The position numbers and the translations under genes were made by a program. DNA of 64,000 bases. Source: Euphrasia confusa (lineage: Eukaryota > Streptophyta > Magnoliopsida > Lamiales > Orobanchaceae). This document shows positions 25,837-36,413 of the stretch, piece after piece. Location of the stretch: assembly GCA_954870475.1 (NCBI GenBank), contig OX940949.1, forward strand, positions 41,509,332-41,573,331, in the 5' to 3' direction. How positions within the stretch are numbered: position 1 is the first letter of the stretch; each line of letters starts with the position of its first letter. The notes below the pieces were generated by a model, which saw only the letters and a list, made by a program, of their open reading frames with translations, was not told the origin of the DNA and made no database searches.

Positions 25837-26759
25837 TGTTGGAATTTTAGCTTGGTTTCTTTAATTTAACGATTAAACTACGGGGCCCCGCACGTCGACA
25901 GAATTGCTAATTCTTCGAGTGTTTAATTCTACTATTTGAGTAGGTGTTACTTGATCAATAATTACTAAAATCCATGTATTTGTGAAAGAGTAATTGTTGT
26001 ACAAAGTATGGTAGTTGAAAGTTTAAATATAAAAGAATTAATATATGAATATTTGTTATATTCTATATTGCTAAAATGTTAAAAGGAATGACTAATTAAA
26101 GATTAATTAATTTTATTAATTAAAGATTAATTAGTGTAATATATTATATTATATAATATAAATGTGATATGTTATATATATATAATATAAGTGTGTTGTG
26201 TGCGCATGCATATGTGCATGTATTTGTGAATGAAAGGCACGTGGTAGTTTAAATATGTAAACATACTGGTCCGTGTGTTAGTGTTTGAACTTCAGCAAAT
26301 AATTGCTTGAATTTAGAGAGGTGCGACTCAAAGTCACCGATTAGAAATTCAATTAATAAAAACAAATTTCTAAAGTGACTTTGTGAATGGTTGCGTACAC
26401 TTTCATGAATGGACACATGGGGCTATATAAGGATGAGTTCGTCTCATTCCATATACACACCGAACACTAACACCGAGAGTTCAACATGAACGCAACACAC
26501 AAATATTCTAAGGACACAATTCGAGTTATCGATATTCCTCTCGTTTTTCCTTTCTTTTAGTGCATAAGAATTCCCTCTGTTTCTTGTTCGTCAGATTCAG
26601 TGTCGTGTGCTTCGATACTGTCTTATTTGCTGTTTTATCTTGGGAGACATTTGTCTGTGATTCGGTAAAGCACTAATACGGGGCAAATTCGTCTTAAGGA
26701 CAGAGAGCCAACTCTCGACTCAGCAGTGTAATATACGAAATACAGAAATAACCCCAACA
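25837..26759 (+). repeat. 3' LTR of the defective Copia element
   Basis: 923 bp and near-identical to 22410-23334. It is preceded by a short purine run (GTGGGGA) that may act as polypurine tract. It ends CCAACA, followed by target duplication CCTTT. Confidence 0.92.
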
Positions 26760-26866
26760 CCTTTTATCCAAATTTATTGGGTACGGGTATCCGAATACCC
26801 AATCGAGTACGGGTATTTCGGTACAAACCCGAATACCCGAACTCGAATAGTCACCCTAAGTAGAGG

Positions 26867-27480
26867 AGATATATCACCGTTGATTTTTTCAAAAGAGAAC
26901 ACTTGCCTTTTTATTTTATTTTTAATTTTAATTATTTAATTAAAAACACTTTTTTAAAAGCATTAATTAAAAAATATTAAATAAAATTCATTTAAAAAAA
27001 AACGTAATATTTTTACATTTTAAAACGGTAATTCTTTGTAGACAGATTCTGCCCATCGACAGAATTGCCCAAAATTATTAATTTTTTTATGATTATAAAT
27101 ATAATTACCTTAATAAATCTATTAAAATAAAATTTTTATCTTTTATTTTTATATATTAAAATAAATTTTTTCTAATCAATTGATTATTTTAGTATAAATA
27201 TAAAAATATTCATTATCTTTATCTTAATATTTTTATTTTTTATTTTTCTGTGCAATATATATTTAATATAGTGTACTTAATTATAATATATGGAAAAATA
27301 ATAATAAAAATATTATAACAATATTTAAACAAAATCTTAAAAGAATTTTGCCTATTTAGCATGATCCTTTTTAAAATCTACACAGTAATATAAAAATCAA
27401 TTTTCTTCATTTTTAATTTCTGAAAATTGCGCAATAAATATAATTAAACAAATACAACGAAACTTTTAAAGTATAAAATT
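26867..27480. repeat. AT-rich sequence related to the foldback repeat family
   Basis: No gene. Blocks resemble the foldback elements near 30.5-33.1 kb, e.g. TTTAATTATTTAATTAAAAA with ACGTAATATTTTTACATTTT at 26920-27020, and GAAAATTGCGCAATAAATATAA near 27422-27444. Element ends are unclear. Confidence 0.4.
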
Positions 27481-27489
27481 TCGATCGAA

Positions 27490-27810
27490 TTTTTTTTATA
27501 AGGAGAAGAGACGAGAAACTCAACCCCACCCGATCGAAGGTCCCTCGATCGGGTAGGATGTAAATCAAGGGATATGAGAGATGAGAAACTCAACCCCACC
27601 CGATCGGAGGTCCCTCGATCGGGTAGGATGTAAATCAAAGGATGTGCCCGAGTAACAGACAAGTGTGCGAGAGAGCCAACGAGTCTCACCTCAGGACAAA
27701 CTTTCATAATATTTCAATAAAAATTTGTCCCACCCGAGGTTCAAACCCTGCGTCGCCGGGGAATTACACCCACATCATCACAGGTCTTACCACTCGGCTA
27801 TGCCCCTGGG
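27490..27810 (-). mobile_element. tRNA-derived SINE with duplicated 3' section
   Basis: On the minus strand the sequence starts CCCAGGGGCATAGCCGAGTGG. An A-box-like TAGCCGAGTGG (27790-27800) and a B-box-like GGTTTGAACCTC (27736-27747) are spaced as in pol III internal promoters. Clear tRNA folding is not maintained and the body continues ~200 bp, so it is a SINE rather than a tRNA gene. The 3' part contains a 70-bp tandem duplication and ends in an A-rich stretch near 27490. Target-site duplications were not resolved. Confidence 0.65.
27511..27650. repeat. 70-bp tandem repeat with 9-bp palindromes
   Basis: The unit starting A(C/T)GAGAAACTCAACC at 27511 recurs at 27581. Each unit contains CCCGATCGA ... 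TCGATCGGG, perfect in copy 1 and with one mismatch in copy 2, able to form a hairpin with a 7-base loop. It lies in the 3' portion of the SINE. Confidence 0.85.
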
Positions 27811-28120
27811 TACTAAACAATTAAAATACTAAAAGAAATTTAGCGCGTTACAAAAATTGAAAAACTGATTTCCTATAACTTGTTTTTTTGCCTCTTTACT
27901 TGTTTTTTGGCCTCTTTGTCAGCTTCAAATTGATCTTTACGTTGTTGTGCAGTTAATTGTATAGATCCATTTGTTCTTTAAAAACTCTAAACTATACGAG
28001 GATGGGTCTCTTCTTGGATGATAGTCGGATCTCATGTGCAATTGAAATAAAAGTTATAGTTATTATGTGCATAAAATACATTATAAATTATATAATAAAA
28101 ATCAAGTGTTTTTTTTCTTA

Positions 28121-28900
28121 CTATAATTGTTCACGTGTCGTAACACCACCCTTGCGCTCGGAAGTGGGTTTCAAAGCTACAAGAGGACATAAATATTCGT
28201 CAGTTTCTCCGAATGTCATTATAAAGATATTATATGTGGTTGCAGCCACGTATCCACAGTCAGGTACTGAGAAATAGTTAGTCGTGCTACATGGACCATT
28301 AAAGTGATTAATATTTGGTCCAAGGATGACATACTTGTAAGACCACCTATAACGTTATCATATAATTCTCTTCTTTCGCGGAGATCACGTAGCATATCAT
28401 CTCTTATTGTACGCCATTGATCTTCATTTTCGAGGACTGCGAGAGCAACAACTCTAAAACCGCAGTTACCGTCTTCAACCACATCTGTGTATAATTCAAT
28501 ATATTCTCTTATACAGGGAGGAAAATACTCTCTAGAGCCTCGTAATGCTACACGTGACTCACTCTGGCGAACGCTACTGTAGCGCGGTGAAACCTGTTGA
28601 GAATTTAAGAAACTTGAAGGTGGGGAGTTTGGAGAGGGTGGTCTCGGACCGTGTGAAAAGCTCGCCCGATGTTGATTATCTTCAAAAGAGCTCGTCCAAA
28701 TCTCTTGTGATGTGATATTTCTATGGTTAGTTTCAAGTGGAATATCGTGATATGCATTTGTGGTCGCCACTCTTCCCTTACCCTTTGGAGTTTTAGAACT
28801 CTTTAGTTCGACAACTTTACACAATTTCTCCCATCCTTAAGGTTCACGGTCGGTGCTTGGAGGTGCACTAACGTATTATGTGTCTTTGATTAGTTTTTTC
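28121..28900 (-). pseudogene. OTU-domain C-terminal fragment of a Mutator-like transposase gene
   Basis: A minus-strand frame holds a Pro/Ser-rich linker followed by FPPCIREYIELYTDVVEDGNCGFRVVALAV, matching the OTU cysteine-protease motif DGNCxFR (catalytic Asp/Cys). A frame change is needed to continue into CSTTNYFSVPDCGYVAATTYNIFIMTF...CPLVALKP and stop at 28123-28121. A stop after STDREP (~28845) breaks the upstream link. Such OTU tails occur at the C-terminus of some plant MULE/FAR1-related proteins. The transposase core and zinc finger are absent, so this is a broken remnant. Confidence 0.7.
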
Positions 28901-29990
28901 CTCGTGGTAGTACCACGTGAAAAAATCTATATTCAATGTTCTCCAGTAAATATCAATATTATCTAAAGAAATACTATGTCCGCATGACATGTACTTTAGA
29001 AGACGTGTGTCCTCCACAGGTAACACTCGCATTTATTTTGACCTAGATCTCTTGTCCCTTCTACGATTAGTAGTTCGAAAGTACGAATAATATATACGTG
29101 AATAGTCTCCACATTTTATAAGAACATTTTTACACATTTTCATTTAATAAAAAATAAGGCGTTACAAAAATAATAATTTTATATGGTAAATTGTCTTTGT
29201 AGTAGATGATTTTTTTATAAATATTTTCATACAATATTAGGATCAATAATAATAAATTATAAATTAATAATTAAAATGATATATAAAGTAACAAATATAT
29301 ATATATATATATATTTAATTCTTAACAATTATAATTTTACATAGTATTTTATGTTATATACACTGTTATAATTTTAAATTAATAATAATTTTGTATTTAT
29401 TTATAATTTTATATCCAAAATTGATTTCAATCAATATATTTAATAAAAAATAGTTATTCTTATAAATAATTATTTTTATTGCAAAAAAGTAATACTGAAA
29501 ATAATGTATATACACAATATAATACATTAACTACTCTAAAAATTGATGTAACTTATTTAAAAGGTATGGATAATTTAGCCAATTACATTAAAAAAGAGTA
29601 TTTTTTTATTTGTTATTATAAAAGTGGGTAGTTTTAATTTTTATCTTATAATAGTGAGTAAAATAAATTTACACCCTAAAAGTAATAACTTAAGCTGTTA
29701 AAACAGAAAAAACAATATTGTATGTACAACTGAGTTTCATACACACATGCTTCTTATAAGGTTCAACTGCCATGATATCTATATATCGAAACGATCCTCG
29801 TAACAACACCTTTACAACTATATATATACCGAATACCAAAACTCAACAACACATAATCGAAATATATTCGATATCGAAACGACGAAAAACTTGCCTTTGA
29901 TTTGTTGTTTTTGTTAAAAATATGAAGTCTACGGGATGATTTGCTAACTCTCCTCCTTACAATTGATTCCAGCAAGATCATACTTGTTCC
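28901..29990. other. AT-rich intergenic DNA
   Basis: No supported gene. Contains a short (TA)n run near 29300 and low-complexity A/T tracts up to the CT microsatellite. Confidence 0.5.
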
Positions 29991-29995
29991 AATAG

Positions 29996-30131
<136 letters not shown>

Positions 30132-30301
30132 AAATATGGTAAAATGAAAAAAAATTGATTATCAATTCATTCGTCGGCTTAATTTTTATATGAAGTCGGA
30201 CTGTAATTTTTTTTTATAAAATGAAGCGGATTGCAGTTGTTTTATAAAATGAATCGACGGGACGACAATTTTTTTTATAAAATCTAATATATAAAAATAT
30301 A

Positions 30302-30485
30302 CTCACTCCATCCACTAATAATAGTCACGTTGACACTATACAAAAATTATAAAAAAATTACTAAAATAAAATTTAACTATTAAATTTTATTTTAATAATT
30401 TTTTCATAATTTTTGTATAGTGTTTATCATATGTATTAGATGGTCGAAAAAAGTCAACCTGACTATTATTAGTGAATGAAGGAAG
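30302..30485. mobile_element. Stowaway-like MITE
   Basis: 184 bp flanked by TA dinucleotides. Left end CTCACTCCATCCACTAATAATAGTCA and right end (reverse complement) CTTCCTTCATTCACTAATAATAGTCA resemble the Stowaway consensus CTCCCTCCGT. The interior is a near-palindrome (ACTATACAAAAATTAT ... ATAATTTTTGTATAGT). Confidence 0.85.
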
Positions 30486-30489
30486 TATT

Positions 30490-31090
30490 AATTTTATAAT
30501 AAAAATAAGTTTTTCAAACATTAAGTAAAATTTATTTTTACGAAAACCTAATTTTTTTCATTTTTAACGCACGTAATATAAATATCAATTAAGTTATGGT
30601 TTATACTTACTCGCAATTAAATTTGTCCCAAAACATACTAGATTTTTTGTTTGAAAATTGCACAATAAATATAAACAATTAGGATGAGAATTCTATGAAA
30701 ATGTTAACAGGTGTCTAACGCCCTAAACTTATTTGGTATTTTAATTGTTTATTTAATATTTTAAAATATAAAAAGTATTTTATAGTATAATTTATTTACA
30801 ATGTTTTTATGATTTTGATTCAATTTTATACTTTAGAATTCTTGCGCAATTTTTTCAGAAACAAAAAAAAATAGTGTATTTTGAAATTCGAGACTAATTT
30901 AATTGCGTGTACGAGTAAGTATAAACGCATGACTTAGTTGATATTTAAAATTCATATTTATATTACGCATTTTGTAGATTTCAAAAATGTAAAAATATTT
31001 ATGTTTTGTAAAAACAAATTTAATTAATAATTTTGAAAAATGTGTTTTTAATTAAAAATTTAAACTTAAAAAAAATGAAAAAGGCAAATG
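30490..31090. repeat. Foldback (long inverted repeat) element, member 1
   Basis: The left half contains CGTAATATAAATATCAATTAAGT, TACTCGCAATTAAATTTGTC and GAAAATTGCACAATAAATATAA. Diverged reverse complements recur in the right half (GCGCAATTTTTTCAGAAA, TTTAATTGCGTGTACGAGTA, AACTTAGTTGATAT-type). The same blocks occur at 32364-33133. The left end seems interrupted by the MITE at 30302-30485. Confidence 0.55.
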
Positions 31091-31129
31091 TAATATCGGT
31101 TAGTTAAGTGTGCATATAGCATTTGTGGT

Positions 31130-31425
31130 TCATCTATTGATTTTTTTTTAATTTTAATTATTTAATTAAAAATATTTTTTTCGAAAATATTAATTAAGAT
31201 TCGTTTTTAAGGAAATGTAAATATTTTAACATTTTTTAAACCAATAAAATACGTATTTATTAAAAGTGCATATTTAGTTTGTAAATTTCAAAAATGTAAA
31301 AATATTTACGTTTTCGTAAAAACGAGTTTGAATTAATATTTTCGAAAAATAAAATTTTAATTAAATAATTAAAAAAAATGTCAAAGAAATAAAAAACATA
31401 AACATCAAATCGAGTGTGCATATAA
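31130..31425. repeat. Small foldback element, member 2
   Basis: The two halves are reverse complements with mismatches: left AATTATTTAATTAAAAATAT...TTTTCGAAAATATTAATT, right AATTAATATTTTCGAAAAAT...TTAATTAAATAATT. They meet near 31270. GTGTGCATATA(G/A)CATT occurs just outside on both sides (about 31110 and 31417). Confidence 0.6.
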
Positions 31426-32363
31426 CATTACTCGAAGAAAAGTCATCAACCTATCACCATGTAGACTGCAGAGACCTGGATACGAGAATAAATATGGGTG
31501 AAATTTTTAATTGAAAAAAAATATATAAACTAAATTAATATTAAACATGTTTTTTAACACTACTATTTTTCTCTTAAAAAAGATTTGAATTGCCGAAATT
31601 GTCCTTACATTTTGTCAAATCGCTTGGAATACGTGTGAATTACCCTTACTTTTATGAATTAATTGACAAGCATAATTTGCCGAATAGTTTAGGCTGTTAA
31701 GTTATCAAATGTCTATTAGGTTGTCGAATGTTATTGTAAATTGATTGTGAATGTTCTGTTAAAGAATGATTGGTCAAAATTTGTCGAATAGTTAGTCAAA
31801 GTTAGTCGAATGCTTTTGAATTATTAGTGAATCTTTGGCGAATGAAGTTGAAGTTAATCGAATGAATGCTCCAGGTTTTTCAAATGATTTCCGAATTCTT
31901 TGTGAATGTCTGACGAAAGTTTGTCGAATTTGCTATTTTTTTGCAAATGATTAGCTGAATAATGTATTCAATGCACACTTCCTCCAAATAATTTACTAAA
32001 TAAATGCCAATGAATTTTTAACAGTACCACATGATCTCAATCGGATGGCGTGATTTGACAATTCAAATTCAAAGCACCGAACACTTCATGAGTATTTGTA
32101 GAATGTTAATTGAATAAACGATTCAAAGTCAAATGAGCTACACTAATTGAAATGACATTTGTGTAATTAAAACATTAAATATGAATGCATTTCTTCAATG
32201 CATGCACTCTTCCACCAACCGATGTCCGCAACATTATATATTCACGATTTAACAAGCATAATTTGTCGAATAGTTCCAACTCTATAGAATCGATATTGTA
32301 AAAAAAAACATCGACGAATGTTGAATATGGGGAGGTAGGCCGAGGGGAAGGAGGGGGCGGAGG
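31426..32363. other. Intergenic DNA with scattered TCGAATG-type motifs
   Basis: No gene supported. Between 31600 and 31960 the words GTCGAAT, TGAAT and GTCAAA recur at irregular spacing, resembling a very degenerate tandem repeat. Confidence 0.4.
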
Positions 32364-33133
32364 AGTTTGCACATCGATGCGACTTGCATCGATGTGACTG
32401 ACACGTTTTCATTAAGTTTTTTTTTTTTATATATTTTAATTATTTAATAAAACTATTATATAAATATATTAATTTTATAATAAAAAAACGTTTTTCGAAA
32501 ATATTAATTAAAATTCGGTTTTACGAAATGTAAATATTTTGACATTTTTAAAATCTATAAAATGCGCACATAATATAAATATCAATTAAGTCATGCGTTT
32601 ATACTTAGCAATTAAATTTCACCCGAATTTCAAAAAATATTATTTGTTTTGGAAAATTGCAAATTACGATAGAATTCTAAAGTAAATATATACTAAAAAT
32701 AATATATGAAAATGTTAACAGTTTAAAAGTATGTAAGGCCCTAAACTTATTTTAGTATTTTAATTATAAACTTAGTTTAGTATTTTAATTTTTTATTGAA
32801 TATTTTAATGTATAATAAGTATTTCACTGTTTTTATGATTTTGGATCGCAATTTTATACTGTAGAAGTCTTGTCGTATTTGTTTATATTTATTGCGCAAT
32901 TTTCAGAAAGAAAAAGTTAATATGTTTTGAAATTCTGGACGAATTTAATTGCGTGCACTAGTAAATAAAAACGCAAATTTACATTTCGTAATAACAAATT
33001 TTAATTAATATTTACAAAAACGCGTTTTTATTATAAAATTAATATATTTATATAATAGTCTTATTAAATAATTAAAATAAAAAAAAGTCAGTCACATCGA
33101 TGCAAGTCGCATCGATGTGCAAATAACATTTTT
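32364..33133. mobile_element. Foldback/MULE-like MITE with long TIRs and terminal hairpins
   Basis: An 11-bp direct repeat GGGGGCGGAGG flanks the element (32353-32363 and 33134-33144), in the size range of Mutator-type target duplications. The arms are inverted repeats extending hundreds of bases. Each arm begins TTTGCACATCGATGCGACTT (left at 32366) and contains the perfect hairpin CACATCGATGC-GACTT-GCATCGATGTG. There is no coding capacity, so it would be mobilised in trans. Confidence 0.75.
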
Positions 33134-33144
33134 GGGGGCGGAGG

Positions 33145-35528
33145 CGACATCAGAAGGTGGCGACGGAGGCGGAACACGACAAACCAACACTCAGGACTAT
33201 GATTATCAACAATTTTCACAATTTAAAATTTTATTAAAAAAACTCATTTCACTCTTCCCCACTCATCAATTTACTATACAATACAATTTAAATATTTTAC
33301 TTCTTATTTATTAATTATATATTAAATTTATGTTATATTTAAATGTGTAAAATATTATATAGATATATTTTAAATACTCAATACATAATTAAAATATATA
33401 TAAATTTAAAAAGAAGATATGTTATATTTATTAAAATTATATGAATTCAAATAAAATAAAAATAAATATTTAAAATAAACCATATGTGAATGAAACACTG
33501 TCAATATTAATTTCAATTTATTAAGAAAAAATAATATGAAACTTTAATATTTATTATATATTATAATATACATTTATAATAATATAGAACTTATAAAAAC
33601 AAATATATCAAATTATTATACGTGAGGGTAATTTCAATTTTTTTTTCTTATATGTTTTTGTGTTTTTGTGTTTCTGTGTTTTTGTTGTTAGTGGGCTGTG
33701 AGAACCCACGGATAAACATAGTTTTAACTTTTAAAATCTAATAAATATAAAAACTTAAATTATAAATAAACAAAAATGAAGTAAATCAATCGAGAAAGGA
33801 GGCTAGAAGATTGAAAATAGGGTAATTTTGAATGAAGTGAAGTTTTTAAAATTTTGTTACAATTAAATAACCCACTTTTTCCCAATTATTAATAAGAGCA
33901 GATTACATAATATTATTTTAATTTTGTTAATTACATGGCGGTTATTAATTTTACACGGGCAATTATTAATTATAATAGTTACGCTTATTACTCTGTTTTA
34001 CAATTATAATTTTAAACTACTCTAATAAATAAAAAATCTTAAAAAATGAAACATTAAATTGTAAACCGTAATTTATGCGGTAAAACTTAAAATATATTAA
34101 ACTATATTACCCTTTAACCTAAATATTTCTTGAAAATAAGCACTTTGAGAAAATCTCCAAGTTGAGAGAAACAACTCTCTAACTTTTTTCTCTCTCTAGA
34201 ATGCTCTTTGGAGAGATCAGAGAAAGTTCATATTGCTGCCAATTATTTCTATATTATTATCTTCATTCCCAAAATTGACTTCATTTTCCAAATTGAACTC
34301 CGTGGGTTCATTTCCATAATTTAATTAGTTTGAAAATCTATACTTCACATTGAATCTCACTCACTCCACTTTGGTTTGGTGCTAGCGCTCTTTCACCCGT
34401 TGCAAGCACGTCGAAAAATAAATTATTGTAACGAAATCATCTTATAGACAAAGTTTTATTCCTGAACTTGTTATAATCTTCATTTTCCCTGTGATAGTAG
34501 ATTACACAAAATCAATATAAAATAACACTGATAAGATAAATTAATGTATGTAAAATGAGTTTCAATGAATATTACCGAAGTGTTTCTCTCCCACCACTAA
34601 TCAGAAGCATGGATTGAGTTCTTTGTAAGATTCCAACCTATTTCAGTTTTCTTGTGCATCAATTTTTGAAATAGTACGTAGACACTCTTTCTTCATAGAA
34701 TCTCAATGATTTCGAAGTTGTTTATAGGCATAATTTCTCTCGATTAATTTATTAAACTTAATTACTAAATTCTTCCACTCATTGTTGTTAAAGTGACTAT
34801 TTGATCTATTACCTTTTCCGAATTCTTCTTCACACGCCTCAATAAGCTTGATGTTTAGAAATTAATCTCACATTGCAGAAGTTTGTCATTCGACTACTTG
34901 ATTTCCTTTTCTTGCAATTTATAGGTTTACTCGTATTAAGATTCTCATATTTAATCATTTACTTCTAATGTCTTAAATCTCAATCTATGTATGTTTCATT
35001 AACATTAATATTAGTTTATTGATTATTTAATTTTATAACAATTGCCCAGTGGTATAAAAAATTTTACTTCAACTAACAAGAATTTTGACATAAAACACTA
35101 TGTAAAGATAAAAAATCAATGTGCAGAATTGGCGTTGAAAACTATGGACGAAAAAAAAATGAGAAGAATATTGCGTGAAAAGATAATAGTAATTATTATA
35201 GAAATATTTTTATTTTTATCTTTAAAATTAAGAGATCTTGTAAACTCTAAAAAAATATCTCCCGCCTTAGTTTTTTTAAAATAGCTTATAAGTTGTTTAA
35301 CAACTTATTTTTGCATCTTAAAAGTCCAGTTTAAAAAAAAAATCCAAACAAATGTTAAGAGCTTATAATTATAAACAACTTATAAATGTTTTAAAGAGTT
35401 TATAAGTTCTTTCAAACAATCTCTTATTCATTGTGTAAAAACATATACTTTTGTGCTAACATGACAGATCAATCCTATTAAAAAAATACAAATGACTTAA
35501 AAGCGATCCACTTTGTTGGACATAAATA
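33145..35528. other. AT-rich intergenic DNA
   Basis: No coding region or RNA gene recognised. Short open frames here are low-complexity. A weak inverted repeat of AGCTTATAAGTTGTTT type lies at about 35285-35405. Confidence 0.5.
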
Positions 35529-35776
35529 CTCTCCCTCTCACAAAAAAGTAACAACATTTTCCTTTTTGAGGTGTCCCACAATAGTTGATACACCAAAAAA
35601 AAAATATTAAAATTTTTTCACTTTAAAATATTATTTTATCCATACTTTATTCACATATTTTTTAATATCACTCACAACTACTTTATTTTTCAACTTAAAA
35701 ATACATTTTTACTCTTTACTTTTTTCTTAATCTCCGTGCCCACAAAAGTATTGAATCTTTAGTGAACTGGAGCGAG
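35529..35776. mobile_element. Stowaway-like MITE
   Basis: About 248 bp between TA dinucleotides. Left end CTCTCCCTCTCACAAAAAAGTA and right end (reverse complement) CTCGCTCCAGTTCACTAAAG resemble Stowaway termini; CACAAAAGTA recurs near both ends. No coding capacity. Confidence 0.7.
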
Positions 35777-36413
35777 TATGTTTTACCAAGGCTAATGCAT
35801 CAAGCAATGGAACCTCACAAGTTGAATCTTGTCTCTGTTTGTATAAACGATGTCATACATTTTGGCAATACGATAACAAATAAGTACCTATCAAAATCGG
35901 AACAGTCCAGTTACACTCATATAAGAATGCGTAGAAGTTTTTTATTTTCCTCAAGTCACCACCCCTAACACAAAATAAGTTCAGCTATTTGACTTATTTG
36001 CAACATCTCATCATTTATAAAAAGTCAAAATGATTCGAACATTATCAAGATCTCAAATCATTAACTGAATTATCTTTGAATCCATTTTCAACATTCAATA
36101 TGAAACCCCAGTAGCTTTGATGTATTAAAAATGACAACTGAATTCTTGCATGCATGCCAAAAGTGAGTACCTAAACATGATGATCACTAAAAATGACAAC
36201 TGCAGCATACACCATACTGTTATAACTTATAACAGAAGGAGAAACGTAGTTATAATAGCTAGCTAAATCCTCAACTTGTACGCACAGATCTCGGCTCAGT
36301 TGGGCATTTTGAAGCAACACGATCTTTGAATATAAAGTGCTTTAGAGGTGGTCCCGAGGGCAAAGCTTGCTTACTTGAGCACAAGTTGTTAAATCATATT
36401 CCTATCAAGAGAT
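35777..36413. other. Intergenic DNA and 3' flank of the myosin gene
   Basis: No supported gene. The right part is the 3' UTR side of the minus-strand myosin gene, whose stop is at 36414-36416. Confidence 0.5.

Larger units (their letters stand above)
22410..26759 (+). mobile_element. Defective Copia LTR retrotransposon nested in the hAT element
   Basis: Two LTRs, each starting TGTTGG and ending CCAACA, bound a 2.5-kb interior. Target duplication CCTTT is present at 22405-22409 and 26760-26764. By eye the LTRs differ by about five substitutions and one TA-unit indel over ~925 bp, so insertion is recent. The interior encodes only fossil pol fragments, and no TGG-type primer site follows the 5' LTR. 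The copy must have moved with proteins supplied in trans. Confidence 0.9.
21809..26858. mobile_element. Non-autonomous hAT element split by a Copia insertion
   Basis: Ends are inverted repeats: left TAGGGGTGACTATTCG, right CGAATAGTCACCCTA. They are flanked by an 8-bp direct repeat AGTAGAGG (21801-21808 and 26859-26866), the size typical of hAT insertions. Subterminal GGGTACTCG/CGAGTACCC-type motifs recur on both sides. Removing the nested retrotransposon leaves about 695 bp without coding capacity, so it needs a transposase in trans. It lies about 300 bp upstream of LPXB. Confidence 0.85.

Noticed and set aside
27720..27810. Possible tRNA gene (A and B boxes present, minus strand)
   Set aside because: No good acceptor stem or anticodon arm could be drawn, and the sequence continues as a repeat-like body, so SINE fits better.
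31600..31960. Possible CRISPR-like or satellite array of GTCGAAT words
   Set aside because: Spacing is irregular and the words are too degenerate; a CRISPR array is not expected in plant nuclear DNA.
35285..35405. Possible MITE with AGCTTATAAGTTGTTT-type inverted repeats
   Set aside because: The repeats are short, palindromic and AT-rich, and no flanking duplication could be found.
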